A stretch of 20,951 nt of DNA from a virus, in IMG/VR virus record IMGVR_UViG_3300029787_000413, positions 1-20,951 of that record. The stretch is one strand, 5' to 3'. Shown here in pieces: positions 8,903 to 16,756 of this stretch (the stretch's first letter is position 1; each line of letters opens with the position of its first letter). The position numbers and the translations under genes are program-made. The notes below the pieces were generated by a model. That model made no database searches and was not told where the DNA came from. It saw nothing but the letters and a program-made list of their open reading frames with translations.

Positions 8903-9309
8903 TAAGCGATATTCTCCTTATTAAATAATTCTTTTAGGGGTATTAGGATACACTTAGATGCGTTTCTATCTCCTAACATTCTTGATTTATCCTTATATTT
9001 TTTAGTCAATTTTTTTATTCTGTCAACAGGAAAAACTAATTTACAGTAATCTTTCTTACCTATAGCTAAAACATGTATCCAGTAATCACATTTAGTTACA
9101 CTAATCCCACTGGGCTTTCCATTACATTCTACTTCTATGGCTATGTTTCCTGTCTTGGCCCACCAATCTCTTTCAGTCTTGACCTCAATCTTTTTATTGT
9201 AAAACATATTGTGAACTTGTTTCTCACGCATTTGTCCATACTTTAAATCAAGGTCGAACTTGTTATCGTTGTTTAGTTTAGCGTTGGTTTTTTTAGTTTT
9301 TTTATCCAT
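8902..9309 (-). CDS. PD-(D/E)XK endonuclease-like protein
   Basis: This is a 135-residue protein with a compact nuclease-type core: E29 in REKQVHNMF, then KIEVKTERDWWAKTGN (about 39-54) and IAIEVECNGKPSGIS (about 55-69), followed by CDYWIHVLA. The order of a helix Glu, an E-x-K strand and a further Glu/Gly-rich strand is that of phage PD-(D/E)XK nucleases related to Holliday-junction-resolvase or restriction folds. Metal-dependent DNA cleavage is inferred. The gene sits beside the Cas4-like exonuclease, consistent with DNA processing. One palindromic repeat (9104-9116) lies inside it, encoding KPSGIS. Confidence 0.65.
   Translation of the reverse strand: MDKKTKKTNAKLNNDNKFDLDLKYGQMREKQVHNMFYNKKIEVKTERDWWAKTGNIAIEVECNGKPSGISVTKCDYWIHVLAIGKKDYCKLVFPVDRIKKLTKKYKDKSRMLGDRNASKCILIPLKELFNKENIA
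9104..9116. repeat. 13-bp palindrome copy
   Basis: ATCCCACTGGGCT with an exact CCCACTGGG core, inside the PD-(D/E)XK-like gene (PSG reading frame). It is the leftmost exact-core copy. Confidence 0.6.
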
Positions 9310-9599
9310 TCTTCTAGGCTTTCAACATTGTCTTGTTCTAAATCTGATAAGTCAGCATCATACATTTGAGCATCTTGTAGTGCTCTAACTTTTAATCCTA
9401 CTTCATAAACCATATCAGCATGATTGAGGGCTAGGTCGCATAGGCCCATGGCTATTGTTTTTACTGCATGTTTCTCTGCAGTTTCTTCTCCGTAAGATTT
9501 ATCTATACCACATGCAAATGAACTTTCTGAATGTGGAGATATAACTATTGTTATACCTTTAGAAAAATCAAACTTATCTTTTCCGTTACCCTTCGACAT
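9273..9599 (-). CDS. Hypothetical protein
   Basis: This is a 108-residue acidic protein: a short beta segment (GITIVISPHSES), then a helical region (EKHAVKTIAMGLCDLALNHADMVYEVGLKVRALQ), then an Asp/Glu-rich stretch and a basic C-terminus. ATG 9599 lies inside the end of the exonuclease gene with GAGG six bases upstream. The gene overlaps both neighbours. No family is recognised. Its context among nucleases suggests, but does not show, a DNA-metabolism accessory role. Confidence 0.65.
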   Translation of the reverse strand: MSKGNGKDKFDFSKGITIVISPHSESSFACGIDKSYGEETAEKHAVKTIAMGLCDLALNHADMVYEVGLKVRALQDAQMYDADLSDLEQDNVESLEEWIKKLKKPTLN

Positions 9600-10491
9600 T
9601 GCTATCCTCTTTAGGTTGTGTTACTTTCGTATACCAAAACCATTTTGGATTACGAGCCTTTGATTGTTGCTGTGGTAAAAATTGTAAGTCATCACCCCAA
9701 CAAGGTTTCTTAAAATTGCAAAACCCACATATGAGTCCGAGTTTTCTGTTGCCAGTTTTGACTTGTCTAAATGTTTCTTCTTCATCTTCAAAGCATCTTT
9801 TAAATGGTTTGTTCTCTAATAAATGACTAGCATTATCTCTTGCTATTTGTAAAGCCTTATCTCTATATTTACTATCATCACTGGGAGGAGCAGTAAGCTG
9901 TATCTCACCTGTAGATTTATTAATAACAATCCAACCACCAAAGGGTTTGTTCAATGCTTCTGCATATAAATACCCCTGGGATAAGTATCCAAATACATCT
10001 TCATCAGCTACCTTTTGAAATCCACCACCATCTTTTCCAAACTTTTTATCATATGAAAATGGGCTAGCAGATTTTATATCATATACTTTACCATCTATTT
10101 CTACATCTGTACTACCAGACATTTCTAATTCATCATGGACTTTATACTTTACTTTTTTCTGGTAACTTTCTATATTAACATTCGCTGACTTCATCATAGC
10201 ATAGACTATGATTTCTATTATATCCCCAAACATATTTCTAAGTTTAGAATTGTAAGACATCTCTTCAAAGTCATTGTCCTCATGTAGCTTTTCCATCTGT
10301 AATTGACAGATAGGTCTACCTGCATTAGACATTCTTATTCTAAATTTTTTCTCTCTTTCCTCTGTAAATTGTTTTCTTAGTGCTGTTTTACATAACTCGC
10401 CAAACTCTTCAACAACATCATCAGACATAGACACAGGCCCTTTACAAGCCTGTGCCAAAAAGTTTTGTAGTTGTTCTACTACGTTAGACAT
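9586..10491 (-). CDS. Cas4/RecB-like PD-(D/E)XK exonuclease with Fe-S cysteines
   Basis: The 301-residue protein shows the RecB/Cas4 nuclease layout: MFGDIIE (D90, E93), SGSTDVEIDG (D129), YDIKSAS (D138-x-K140) and the downstream helix GYLSQGYLYAEAL that carries the QxxxY-type motif. C62 before the core and C255, C258 and C264 after it (CGFC-x5-C) match the cysteine arrangement of the 4Fe-4S cluster in Cas4- and AddB-type nucleases. In phages such proteins act as exonucleases in recombination, replication or host DNA degradation. It is followed by the PD-(D/E)XK-like gene and preceded with a one-base overlap by a possible single-strand-binding protein. Family assignment rests on motifs; the exact polarity of action is unknown. 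Confidence 0.8.
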   Translation of the reverse strand: MSNVVEQLQNFLAQACKGPVSMSDDVVEEFGELCKTALRKQFTEEREKKFRIRMSNAGRPICQLQMEKLHEDNDFEEMSYNSKLRNMFGDIIEIIVYAMMKSANVNIESYQKKVKYKVHDELEMSGSTDVEIDGKVYDIKSASPFSYDKKFGKDGGGFQKVADEDVFGYLSQGYLYAEALNKPFGGWIVINKSTGEIQLTAPPSDDSKYRDKALQIARDNASHLLENKPFKRCFEDEEETFRQVKTGNRKLGLICGFCNFKKPCWGDDLQFLPQQQSKARNPKWFWYTKVTQPKEDSNVEG

Positions 10492-11315
10492 TATGCGGCA
10501 GTTACTTCTTCAACAACTTTAGCATCTTGTATGTCTTGCGGACTAGTTCTAGATTTAAGAACAGCATTATGTAGTTCCAAGACAGAAGCATTTTCTTTTT
10601 CAATTATTGCTTTGAAGACATCCATAGTCTCTCTGTCTTTATCAGAGAAGTCTATTTGTTTGTCGTCTATCTTTGTTTTAGCTACATAATAAACATTAGA
10701 GCCTGTCTTTCTTCTTTCAGTATCTGATAGAATAATGTTATGCCTAAACATAATTTTATTTCTTCTACCTAAACTTTCAATAGCTGTACCTATTGGATTA
10801 AAGTTAGAGCCAGATACTCTGTAAAGAACAGGATAGTTTTCTAATTTAACAGTTTCTTTTCCTGCAGTTTTACCATCCATAGTAAGTAGACCATAGACTA
10901 AACGATAACATCTAATCTTTTTTTGTTCTACTAACTTATCTGGTGTAAGATTATCCCACTCTTTTCTAGCTATTCTACCGCATTTTTGAGTGCCAAGAAT
11001 ATCTTCTTGTGGGCTATCCCATGTAGGAAAGATAACAGTTCTATTAGAATATTCCTGCTTCTCTTCATCATACGTCATGTACTGAAAGTTATTAATGAAT
11101 GGTCTAATCTTTACAGGTTTACCAAACACTTCTTGTTCACTTACAGTATCATAAGTTTTGAATACTCCCACTGGGAGTTGATTACCTTCTTCATCCGTAG
11201 CATCTCTATTAATAGTTAGCTTTGGTAAGATAGGTAGGTTGGTGCCTTTGGATTGACCAATGGCATCCATAATATCAGCATTAGACATTCCGTCTATGTT
11301 TGCTAATTCATTCAT
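10491..11315 (-). CDS. Hypothetical protein, possible ssDNA-binding protein
   Basis: This is a 274-residue soluble protein with a strong ribosome site (GGAGG, six bases before ATG). After a short helical N-terminus the body looks rich in beta strands with many aromatic and basic residues (KIRPFINNFQYMTYD, RCYRLVYGLLTM, YPVLYRVSGSNF, NKIMFRHNIIL). It ends in a helical tail with acidic residues. It lies between DNA polymerase and the exonuclease, where many phages encode their single-strand-binding protein. That position and composition are the only reasons for the suggestion; no OB-fold signature is certain. A palindromic repeat (11165-11177) falls in its N-terminal part in a different frame from most other copies. 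Confidence 0.7.
   Translation of the reverse strand: MNELANIDGMSNADIMDAIGQSKGTNLPILPKLTINRDATDEEGNQLPVGVFKTYDTVSEQEVFGKPVKIRPFINNFQYMTYDEEKQEYSNRTVIFPTWDSPQEDILGTQKCGRIARKEWDNLTPDKLVEQKKIRCYRLVYGLLTMDGKTAGKETVKLENYPVLYRVSGSNFNPIGTAIESLGRRNKIMFRHNIILSDTERRKTGSNVYYVAKTKIDDKQIDFSDKDRETMDVFKAIIEKENASVLELHNAVLKSRTSPQDIQDAKVVEEVTAA
11165..11177. repeat. 13-bp palindrome copy
   Basis: CTCCCACTGGGAG, a perfect dyad around the central base, in the possible ssDNA-binding gene. It is read in a different frame (LPVG). Confidence 0.7.
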
Positions 11316-11341
11316 AAAATACCTCCTGGGTATATAAATTA

Positions 11342-13369
11342 CTAATTAGTTATATCTTCTAGATTTAACCAATCACATCCCATTTTAATCTCAATGTCTA
11401 AAGGTACATTAAAATCAATGTTGTATCTTGACTTTAACTCATTTTTCACATCGAGACAACCTTTTTTTAGTATTTTACTTAGAACTTCTACTTCAGTCGG
11501 ATACACATCGACTACTATTGAGTCGTGAACAGTGTTTATTAATAGGCTCTTACACCTATGTTCTTTCATCAGATTGTGTATATTAATACACGCAAGGGGT
11601 ACAATGTCTGCTGTTGCAAATCCTTGCACTGGATAATTCTTTACTTGTGTAGGGTAGTTTGATGAACCCCATGACATTCTTCTTATGTATGGAAAACAAT
11701 ACTGTCTCCCAGTGGGAAGAGTAACCATTTTACTTTTGATAGCTTTGTTTTCTAATTCAACATGCCATTTTGATATGTCTTTATACTTATCTAAAAATGC
11801 TTTGTAATATCTTCTCTCATCTTCTGTTCCAGACTTACCTCCATACAAAGGTTTAAATGTATGTGGCTTTGCTTCTTGTCTTGAACATTTGATTATGTCA
11901 GCAGTATACTGGTGCACATCTACACCATTAACAATATCTTCTATACCTTGTTTATCTTGTGCTAAAAATACTGCGGCCCTAAATTCTAATTGTGAATAAT
12001 CTATTTCCATAATCTTACCATCTGTAAATCTAGAACGAATAACTTTTCTAATAGGAAATGTTTTGGCTCTTGGTTGATTTTGGAAGTTAGGATTTCTACT
12101 AGATAGTCTTCCTGTAGCTGTGATACATTGCATAAAAGCAGGATGTAAATAATCTCCAATCAATGCATCTTTAATACCTTTAACAAATGTACTAAGCCAA
12201 ACTTCTAATGCATTATGTCTTGTTACTAACTCTACAAACTCTCTTATCAATCCAGAATTATATGATGCTATTCTTTTTAAAGTATCTTTATCCGTTTTAA
12301 ATCCACCCTCTGATACATCGTTAGCATACTTCACTGGTATTTGAAATCCTGCTACTTGTTCTTTCTGAATATAGTTTACACCTTCTCCACCACATGCAGA
12401 ACATTTAGATTTATTTTTGTAAGGGTCACCATTTACTTTATACTTTTGTACATAACCTACACCATGACAAACCTTACATTGTAATGCAGATGTTTTAAAT
12501 ATAGGCTCTGTCCATTTATGAATGATACCTTCAAACTCATTCTGTGAATATTTTTTTCTTCTCTTCTGTCTGCCAGATGCTTTGTCTATTCCTATGTTAA
12601 ATGTTTCTGACCAAACCTTTTTGTCTACAACTTTCTTACTATAAACCATCCATGATAATTGTTCGGGGCTTGATAAATTAATTGGAGTATCACCCATAAC
12701 TCTTTGAATTATAGTCTTTATTTTATTATGGACAAGATGGTATTCTTTTGTAAATTCTTTCTCAACTTCATCTAATAAATTTGTTTCTATGAATACACCA
12801 TTCCTTTCCATCTCAATAAGAACTAATAAAAATTCATTCATTAAATTTACTGTTTGCTGTAAGTGTGTTGCCTCTCTTAAATTATGTTGTTGTGAATCAT
12901 AAAGTTCTTTTGTTATGTCTACATCTTTTCTTCCATACTCTTCTAAAATATCTATTGGTATATCTCCAAATGATTTACCATCATTAATATATTGGTCTAC
13001 TTTGTTTACAAGTTTAGTTCCTAAGTGTCTTCTCTTACAACACTCTGATAATTTTAAAGATTGTTTTGTTCCTCTAAGTAAAACATATTCAGTTATCATT
13101 GTATCATAGACTGCACCACTGTATTTAAATCCTGCTTCTAACATCCACATTAAATCAAATTTAATATTGTGCCCTATCAATACTGTAGTTTGATTTAGTA
13201 TTTCTTGTACTGCATTAAAACTTTTAGATGCGTCACCAGTAAATTCATAATGATTAAAGAAATAATATTCTTTGTTTATTCCCACTGAGATTAATTTATT
13301 TGTAGCAATAAATGGAGATGGATTAAAATTAGTATCGTATGTTGTTTCTATATCTACTGTTGAAATCAT
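11342..13369 (-). CDS. polA: Family A DNA polymerase with 3'-5' exonuclease domain
   Basis: The 675-residue replicative polymerase has an N-terminal proofreading domain with DIET (D6, E8), GHNIKFD (D72) and YGRKDVD (about 145-151). The polymerase domain contains TGRLSSRNPNFQNQP (about 419-433), motif A DYSQLEFR (D457), motif B KPHTFKPLYGG (about 501-511) and motif C VHDS (D616). Between the exonuclease and palm lies an unusual insert with CKVCHGVG (C298, C301) and CSACGGEG (C323, C326), a DnaJ-like zinc-binding pattern, in the thumb region. ATG 13369 was chosen because it makes an ATGA overlap with the upstream stop and lies after GAGAAG; a GTG at 13375 would add two residues. It is the central enzyme of the replication module with the upstream helicase and primase genes. 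Confidence 0.95.
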   Translation of the reverse strand: MISTVDIETTYDTNFNPSPFIATNKLISVGINKEYYFFNHYEFTGDASKSFNAVQEILNQTTVLIGHNIKFDLMWMLEAGFKYSGAVYDTMITEYVLLRGTKQSLKLSECCKRRHLGTKLVNKVDQYINDGKSFGDIPIDILEEYGRKDVDITKELYDSQQHNLREATHLQQTVNLMNEFLLVLIEMERNGVFIETNLLDEVEKEFTKEYHLVHNKIKTIIQRVMGDTPINLSSPEQLSWMVYSKKVVDKKVWSETFNIGIDKASGRQKRRKKYSQNEFEGIIHKWTEPIFKTSALQCKVCHGVGYVQKYKVNGDPYKNKSKCSACGGEGVNYIQKEQVAGFQIPVKYANDVSEGGFKTDKDTLKRIASYNSGLIREFVELVTRHNALEVWLSTFVKGIKDALIGDYLHPAFMQCITATGRLSSRNPNFQNQPRAKTFPIRKVIRSRFTDGKIMEIDYSQLEFRAAVFLAQDKQGIEDIVNGVDVHQYTADIIKCSRQEAKPHTFKPLYGGKSGTEDERRYYKAFLDKYKDISKWHVELENKAIKSKMVTLPTGRQYCFPYIRRMSWGSSNYPTQVKNYPVQGFATADIVPLACINIHNLMKEHRCKSLLINTVHDSIVVDVYPTEVEVLSKILKKGCLDVKNELKSRYNIDFNVPLDIEIKMGCDWLNLEDITN
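11706..11718. repeat. 13-bp palindrome copy
   Basis: CTCCCAGTGGGAA, 12 of 13, in the polymerase gene, encoding LPTGR. This copy could be partly constrained by protein sequence. Confidence 0.65.
13279..13291. repeat. Degenerate 13-bp palindrome copy
   Basis: TTCCCACTGAGAT, 11 of 13, about 80 bases after the polymerase start and read in the SVG frame. Confidence 0.45.
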
Positions 13370-13578
13370 CCGCACTTCTCTACATCTTTTACTTTACTAC
13401 AATAAAACTCTTTAGCTTTATTTTGTTTCTTCTTTTTATTTTCTAATATTTTCTTTTTCTTTTCTGGGTTAGGGTCATCCTCCAGGATTATGTCCACAGC
13501 TTTGGCTGTCTCTTTGGCTACGATAAATGCACAAGCATTACAGAATGTAACTAATAATATTAATAATAATATTCTCAT
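13366..13578 (-). CDS. Small secreted or lipoprotein-like peptide
   Basis: The 70-residue product begins MRILLLILLVTFCNACAF, a signal-peptide-like stretch with cysteines at residues 13 and 16. The context before C16 (CNA) is only a marginal lipobox. The mature part is a highly charged helix (a long K/E/N run, about 38-60) ending in a pair of cysteines (FYCSKVKDVEKCG). ATG 13578 overlaps the TGA of the upstream gene (ATGA), and its own TGA overlaps the polymerase ATG in the same way, so it is co-translated with replication genes. Small phage-encoded envelope peptides can act in superinfection exclusion or as outer spanins, but here the location is early, and function is unknown. Confidence 0.65.
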   Translation of the reverse strand: MRILLLILLVTFCNACAFIVAKETAKAVDIILEDDPNPEKKKKILENKKKKQNKAKEFYCSKVKDVEKCG

Positions 13579-14036
13579 TGGTATACCATTTCCCATCTAT
13601 ATTTTAAAACAGAATTTACTGGTTGCCAAACTCTGCCTGGTCTAGTTGTCCATCCCTTACCCTCTTTAAAAGGTTTTGTTTCTGAAACTTTTTGCCACCC
13701 TACAGCTTTCATACTAGAGCCGCTTTCATAATCTAAAGTGTAAGTTAAAATTTTTTTACCTCCCATCTGTTTCCATATTCTTGCACATCTGCCATATAAA
13801 AAAGAACAAGCATTTTTTACAGGTGGTTCTTTTATACAAACCCTAAGAACCTCTAAAGTAAATTGTTCATCAAGTCTTCTTGCTAAAGGTCTACCACAAA
13901 TAGCAACACCTACCATATCATCATCGTAATTAGCCCCAATACTAAATCTATGCCCTTGGCATTTTTTGTTATGCCTATGGTGTTCAGTGACAAACTCATT
14001 TGCTTGCTTTAAAGTTAAAGGTATAGCTGTAAACAT
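13575..14036 (-). CDS. XF1762-family-like (GNAT-type) protein
   Basis: The 153-residue protein has the sequence pattern of the phage/prophage XF1762 family, thought to have an acetyltransferase-like fold: an N-terminal LTLKQANEFVTEHHRHN, then GHRFSIGA, VGVAICGRPLARRLD, LEVLRVC, NACSFLYG, and a C-terminal TYTLDYESGSSMKAVGW that looks like the GNAT acceptor-site region. The substrate is unknown. The start at 14036 was chosen because its ATG forms a TGATG overlap with the helicase stop; the longer frame upstream would run deeply into the helicase gene. It sits between helicase and polymerase genes. Confidence 0.75.
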   Translation of the reverse strand: MFTAIPLTLKQANEFVTEHHRHNKKCQGHRFSIGANYDDDMVGVAICGRPLARRLDEQFTLEVLRVCIKEPPVKNACSFLYGRCARIWKQMGGKKILTYTLDYESGSSMKAVGWQKVSETKPFKEGKGWTTRPGRVWQPVNSVLKYRWEMVYQ

Positions 14037-15253
14037 CAGTCTACAAACCTTGATAGTTCTGCTTGTAGCTGTGTAGTCACTACACCATGCCAACCAGACA
14101 TTTTATTTTTACTAATAGATAAATGTCTCTCAATAGATGTTTGTTCTAAATCATCTTTCTTTCCAATACCTATAATTAAATCTGCCTCTGCGGCTTTACC
14201 TGTCTTTGAGTTCTCCATCATATCAAACCCTATCCTTTCTCTATCATGTGCATCTGCACTTGCTTGTGATACACCTATCACACAACAATCCCTTCTCTTA
14301 CAAAGCTCTCTTGCTTGTTTATAAATCTCTCTTAACTTCTCATCTTGTCTATTGTATGCACCGCCAACATTAACTTTATCTAACTGGTCTATGATTAATA
14401 AGTCTGGATTATGTTGTTCGCAGTGGGAATCATAGTCTGACATATCCCAATCAACAGTATCATATAGCTTAATATTAGGGCTGATTTGAGACCATTTCTC
14501 CTTAGCTAAGTCCACATTTGTCGCAATTTCTTCTCTAGACATACCACAACACGCAGTAATTAGTCTCATTTGTGTACGAATTGCAGGCTCTTCATTAACA
14601 AATGCGTGTACTTTTATATCTTGATGGGCAAATCCGTTCTCATTTGCGACTAATGAAACCCAGAAAGCTGTCTTACCTGTCTCTGGCCTAGCAAAGATAA
14701 TACTAAAATTACCTTTGCCAATGCCACCTATTCTATCCTGCAACTCTCTTATATTAAAATGATAATTGTTAGAGGTATCTACACCTCTCATAATATCTTC
14801 TATGTTAGATGATACTGGTACTATTTCTTTTTCTTTTACATTGTCTATGTCATTTAGATATGTGCGAATAATGTGGAAGTTATGTGTCTTACCATTGAAT
14901 ACATCTGTTGCCATGTTTGCCAGGTCTTTGGCTTTGTCTCTAATGTAAACTCTATTCAATGTATCTTCTATTGCTTTCCCACTGGGAACTTCTTGCTCAC
15001 TAACAATATCAATTAAGTCCTCTACATTTCTTTTGTTGGCAGTAGTAATCATAGGATTATACTTATCAAAATGTAATGTACGAAGTGTATCCATATCCAC
15101 AGCTTCTATCTCTGGATATTCTTCATATGCTTTTACTAATGTTTGGTATAGTTCATATGAACCATTAGTAAAAGTTTTCTTATTTATTTTGTTTTTTGTC
15201 CTCTGATAGAACTCTTTGTCCATCAGAAGTTTTAGCAATTTTCTCTCTAACAT
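14036..15253 (-). CDS. DnaB-like replicative helicase
   Basis: The 405-residue protein starts with a DnaB-type N-terminal helical region (LERKLLKLLMDKEFYQRT). From about residue 175 it carries the RecA-like motor: Walker A ARPETGKT (188-195), Walker B DLLIID (284-289), a GVSQAS stretch (327-332) and a C-terminal AEADLIIGIGK. It would unwind DNA ahead of the polymerase as a hexamer. Primase and helicase are separate genes, unlike the fused T7 gp4. The start at 15253 follows GAGGCGG and lies inside the upstream small gene. Two copies of the 13-bp palindrome (14417-14429 and 14976-14988) occur in its coding sequence, in different frames. Confidence 0.9.
   Translation of the reverse strand: MLERKLLKLLMDKEFYQRTKNKINKKTFTNGSYELYQTLVKAYEEYPEIEAVDMDTLRTLHFDKYNPMITTANKRNVEDLIDIVSEQEVPSGKAIEDTLNRVYIRDKAKDLANMATDVFNGKTHNFHIIRTYLNDIDNVKEKEIVPVSSNIEDIMRGVDTSNNYHFNIRELQDRIGGIGKGNFSIIFARPETGKTAFWVSLVANENGFAHQDIKVHAFVNEEPAIRTQMRLITACCGMSREEIATNVDLAKEKWSQISPNIKLYDTVDWDMSDYDSHCEQHNPDLLIIDQLDKVNVGGAYNRQDEKLREIYKQARELCKRRDCCVIGVSQASADAHDRERIGFDMMENSKTGKAAEADLIIGIGKKDDLEQTSIERHLSISKNKMSGWHGVVTTQLQAELSRFVD
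14417..14429. repeat. 13-bp palindrome copy
   Basis: TTCGCAGTGGGAA, 12 of 13, in the helicase gene, read in the third frame (SHCE). Confidence 0.6.
14976..14988. repeat. Perfect 13-bp palindrome copy
   Basis: TTCCCACTGGGAA, a complete dyad, in the N-terminal part of the helicase gene, encoding VPSGK. Confidence 0.8.
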
Positions 15254-15368
15254 CCGCCTCTATATTGTTTAGTATTCTAAGTTTCATTTTCTTATTCTGA
15301 AAAGTGTCTGCCAACTGTATTAATTTTACTAAGTTATTTAGGTATTTTTTTCGATGGGTACTTTGCAT
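15180..15368 (-). CDS. Small hypothetical protein before helicase
   Basis: This is a 62-residue basic helical protein (YLNNLVKLIQLADTFQN, then LRILNNIEADVREKIAK). It overlaps the start of the helicase gene by 74 bases and the end of the upstream gene by 35 bases. ATG 15368 was chosen; a GTG at 15377 is the alternative. Both have only weak ribosome sites, so coupling from the upstream gene is likely. No family is recognised. A helicase-associated role is speculation from position alone. Confidence 0.5.
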   Translation of the reverse strand: MQSTHRKKYLNNLVKLIQLADTFQNKKMKLRILNNIEADVREKIAKTSDGQRVLSEDKKQNK

Positions 15369-15666
15369 TGAACTCACTTACTTTCATTGTCTTTACATCT
15401 TCTCTAAATTGTTTTATCAATTCTTTATTCCTAGGATTCTTAATATCTAGGGCTTCTTCTTCTGGGTCTTTAACAAAGAAGTGAGGATGCTCTGGGTTAT
15501 CTTCTATCTTTCTTTCTGGTTTTAAAATTGTTTGTTCTATACCTTTCTCTATTAAATTAAAAAAATGTTCATGCTTGTGATTGATGGTAGTATTATCATC
15601 AAAGGTTATCTCCCAATCAAATGGGGCTATATCATTTAGTTTTCTAACTCTTACTATTTTTTTCAT
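15334..15666 (-). CDS. Hypothetical protein
   Basis: This is a 110-residue acidic protein with a beta-like N-terminus (FDWEITFDDNTTINHKHEHFF), a middle region rich in Pro/Glu/His (EDNPEHPHFFVKDPEEEAL) and a basic helical end. The start follows GAGGAGTT at good spacing, inside the end of the upstream gene. No family is recognised. It is a member of the primase-helicase gene run. Confidence 0.65.
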   Translation of the reverse strand: MKKIVRVRKLNDIAPFDWEITFDDNTTINHKHEHFFNLIEKGIEQTILKPERKIEDNPEHPHFFVKDPEEEALDIKNPRNKELIKQFREDVKTMKVSEFNAKYPSKKIPK

Positions 15667-15985
15667 AACTCCTCGTATCTTTTATTATTTTAATTATTTC
15701 TTTTACTTTTTTTGTTAATGTGTTTTGCTTTAGTCTTTCTATATTATCTTTTCTACTCTTTGCTGTCATTCTAGGTAAGTAACATTCCAACTGTATCTTT
15801 CCTTCATCAAAAAGTTTGAGCCACCTGTGAAGGTTATGCACATAATAGTTTTGTAAAACTGTTGGGTTAGCTCTACCAATCTTAATCTTAACTGACTTAT
15901 TCCCATGAGGTTTATAACAGTGATGATATTTCCTATCAGTTCTAATGTACCAAAAAGCAGTACCGCAATTAATATATTTCCACAT
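15644..15985 (-). CDS. Hypothetical basic protein with His/Cys-rich N-terminus
   Basis: This is a 113-residue basic protein. The first half holds C7 and a H-H-C cluster (RKYHHCYKPHGN, about 18-29), then a region with YYVHNLHRWL (about 47-56). The second half is a Lys/Arg-rich helix (RKDNIERLKQNTLTKKVKEIIKIIK). The His/Cys content and basic tail are compatible with a small nucleic-acid-binding or HNH-like protein, but I do not see a full HNH motif. GGTGGA seven bases upstream supports ATG 15985, which directly follows the primase stop. Confidence 0.6.
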   Translation of the reverse strand: MWKYINCGTAFWYIRTDRKYHHCYKPHGNKSVKIKIGRANPTVLQNYYVHNLHRWLKLFDEGKIQLECYLPRMTAKSRKDNIERLKQNTLTKKVKEIIKIIKDTRSYEKNSKS

Positions 15986-16756
15986 CTAATATCCACCAAA
16001 CATCCCCTGTATTTTTGAGTTTCCAAGATACTTTATATCATCATCTAGTATCTTAACTTCGGTATCTACATAATACCTTAGTTGGTCGGCAATGTCAAAA
16101 GCCTTGCTTGTTGCATCTTCATCAAGACAAACATAAACCTTTTTATATTTTCTAAACACAGGTATGTAACTATCTTTTAAACTTGTTCCAAGTATTGCAA
16201 TCCCAGTGAGGCCTGCACTAAATAAAACACATGCAGATATACAATCTTCTACAAGCACAGCAGTATCTGAGTTACCTACAATGTATGGATATGTTTCTTT
16301 ACCATAGATATACCATTTAGGTTTCTCTCCTTTTAAACTTCTGCCAGTAGCATTAACAACTACATTATCTTTCTCTATAGGAAATACTAATCTGTTTTGT
16401 TTTACATCATAGTAAAAAGCTAACTGTCCTTCTCCCCATAATTTATCTAAATCATATCGTTGTAGCATTGCCATACAACCTGGCACTGTTGGAATGTTAA
16501 TAAAATGTTTTGGTATAATAAATCTTTCCATCTCTTTTTGTTTTGGATTTAAATAATTTTCTATATCTTCCATACTATATTCAGTTTGTTCTCCTCCCTT
16601 GATGTTACAAGAAGAATGAAAACAATTCCAAAGTAATTTACCATTCTCATTCCTAACACTAAATGTATTCCTGTGATAACAAAAAGGACAATCCATTCTT
16701 TTATTAGTCCCACTGGGAACATTAAGATTTTTTACTATTTCTATTTCGCTTGACAT
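15986..16756 (-). CDS. DNA primase (zinc finger plus toprim)
   Basis: The 256-residue protein has an N-terminal zinc-binding domain (C23, C26, C45, C50; CPFC...CFHSSC) like DnaG/T7 gp4 primases. This is followed by an RNA-polymerase/toprim core with ATGRSLKGEKPKWYIYG (about 136-152), the toprim Glu in AVLVEDCISA (E170), LDEDAT (D212, D214) and a ILDDDIKYLG stretch (about 237-245). It would make RNA primers for the family A polymerase. It lacks a helicase domain; that is encoded separately downstream. The start lies within the 3' end of the small gene at 16722-16892. Two copies of the 13-bp palindrome fall in it, one 37 bases after the start. Confidence 0.9.
   Translation of the reverse strand: MSSEIEIVKNLNVPSGTNKRMDCPFCYHRNTFSVRNENGKLLWNCFHSSCNIKGGEQTEYSMEDIENYLNPKQKEMERFIIPKHFINIPTVPGCMAMLQRYDLDKLWGEGQLAFYYDVKQNRLVFPIEKDNVVVNATGRSLKGEKPKWYIYGKETYPYIVGNSDTAVLVEDCISACVLFSAGLTGIAILGTSLKDSYIPVFRKYKKVYVCLDEDATSKAFDIADQLRYYVDTEVKILDDDIKYLGNSKIQGMFGGY
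16200..16212. repeat. Degenerate 13-bp palindrome copy
   Basis: ATCCCAGTGAGGC, left half intact and right half weak, in the primase gene (LTG). Doubtful member. Confidence 0.35.
16707..16719. repeat. 13-bp palindrome copy near primase start
   Basis: GTCCCACTGGGAA, 12 of 13, beginning 37 bases inside the primase gene and encoding VPSGT. Confidence 0.75.

Noticed and set aside
9971-9982. TACCCCTGGGAT as another copy
   Set aside because: Half-sites are too close and the central ASTG pattern is missing.
15766-16026. 86-codon - strand frame crossing the primase end and the next gene
   Set aside because: It lies in a different frame over two better-supported genes and has no ribosome site or recognisable protein.
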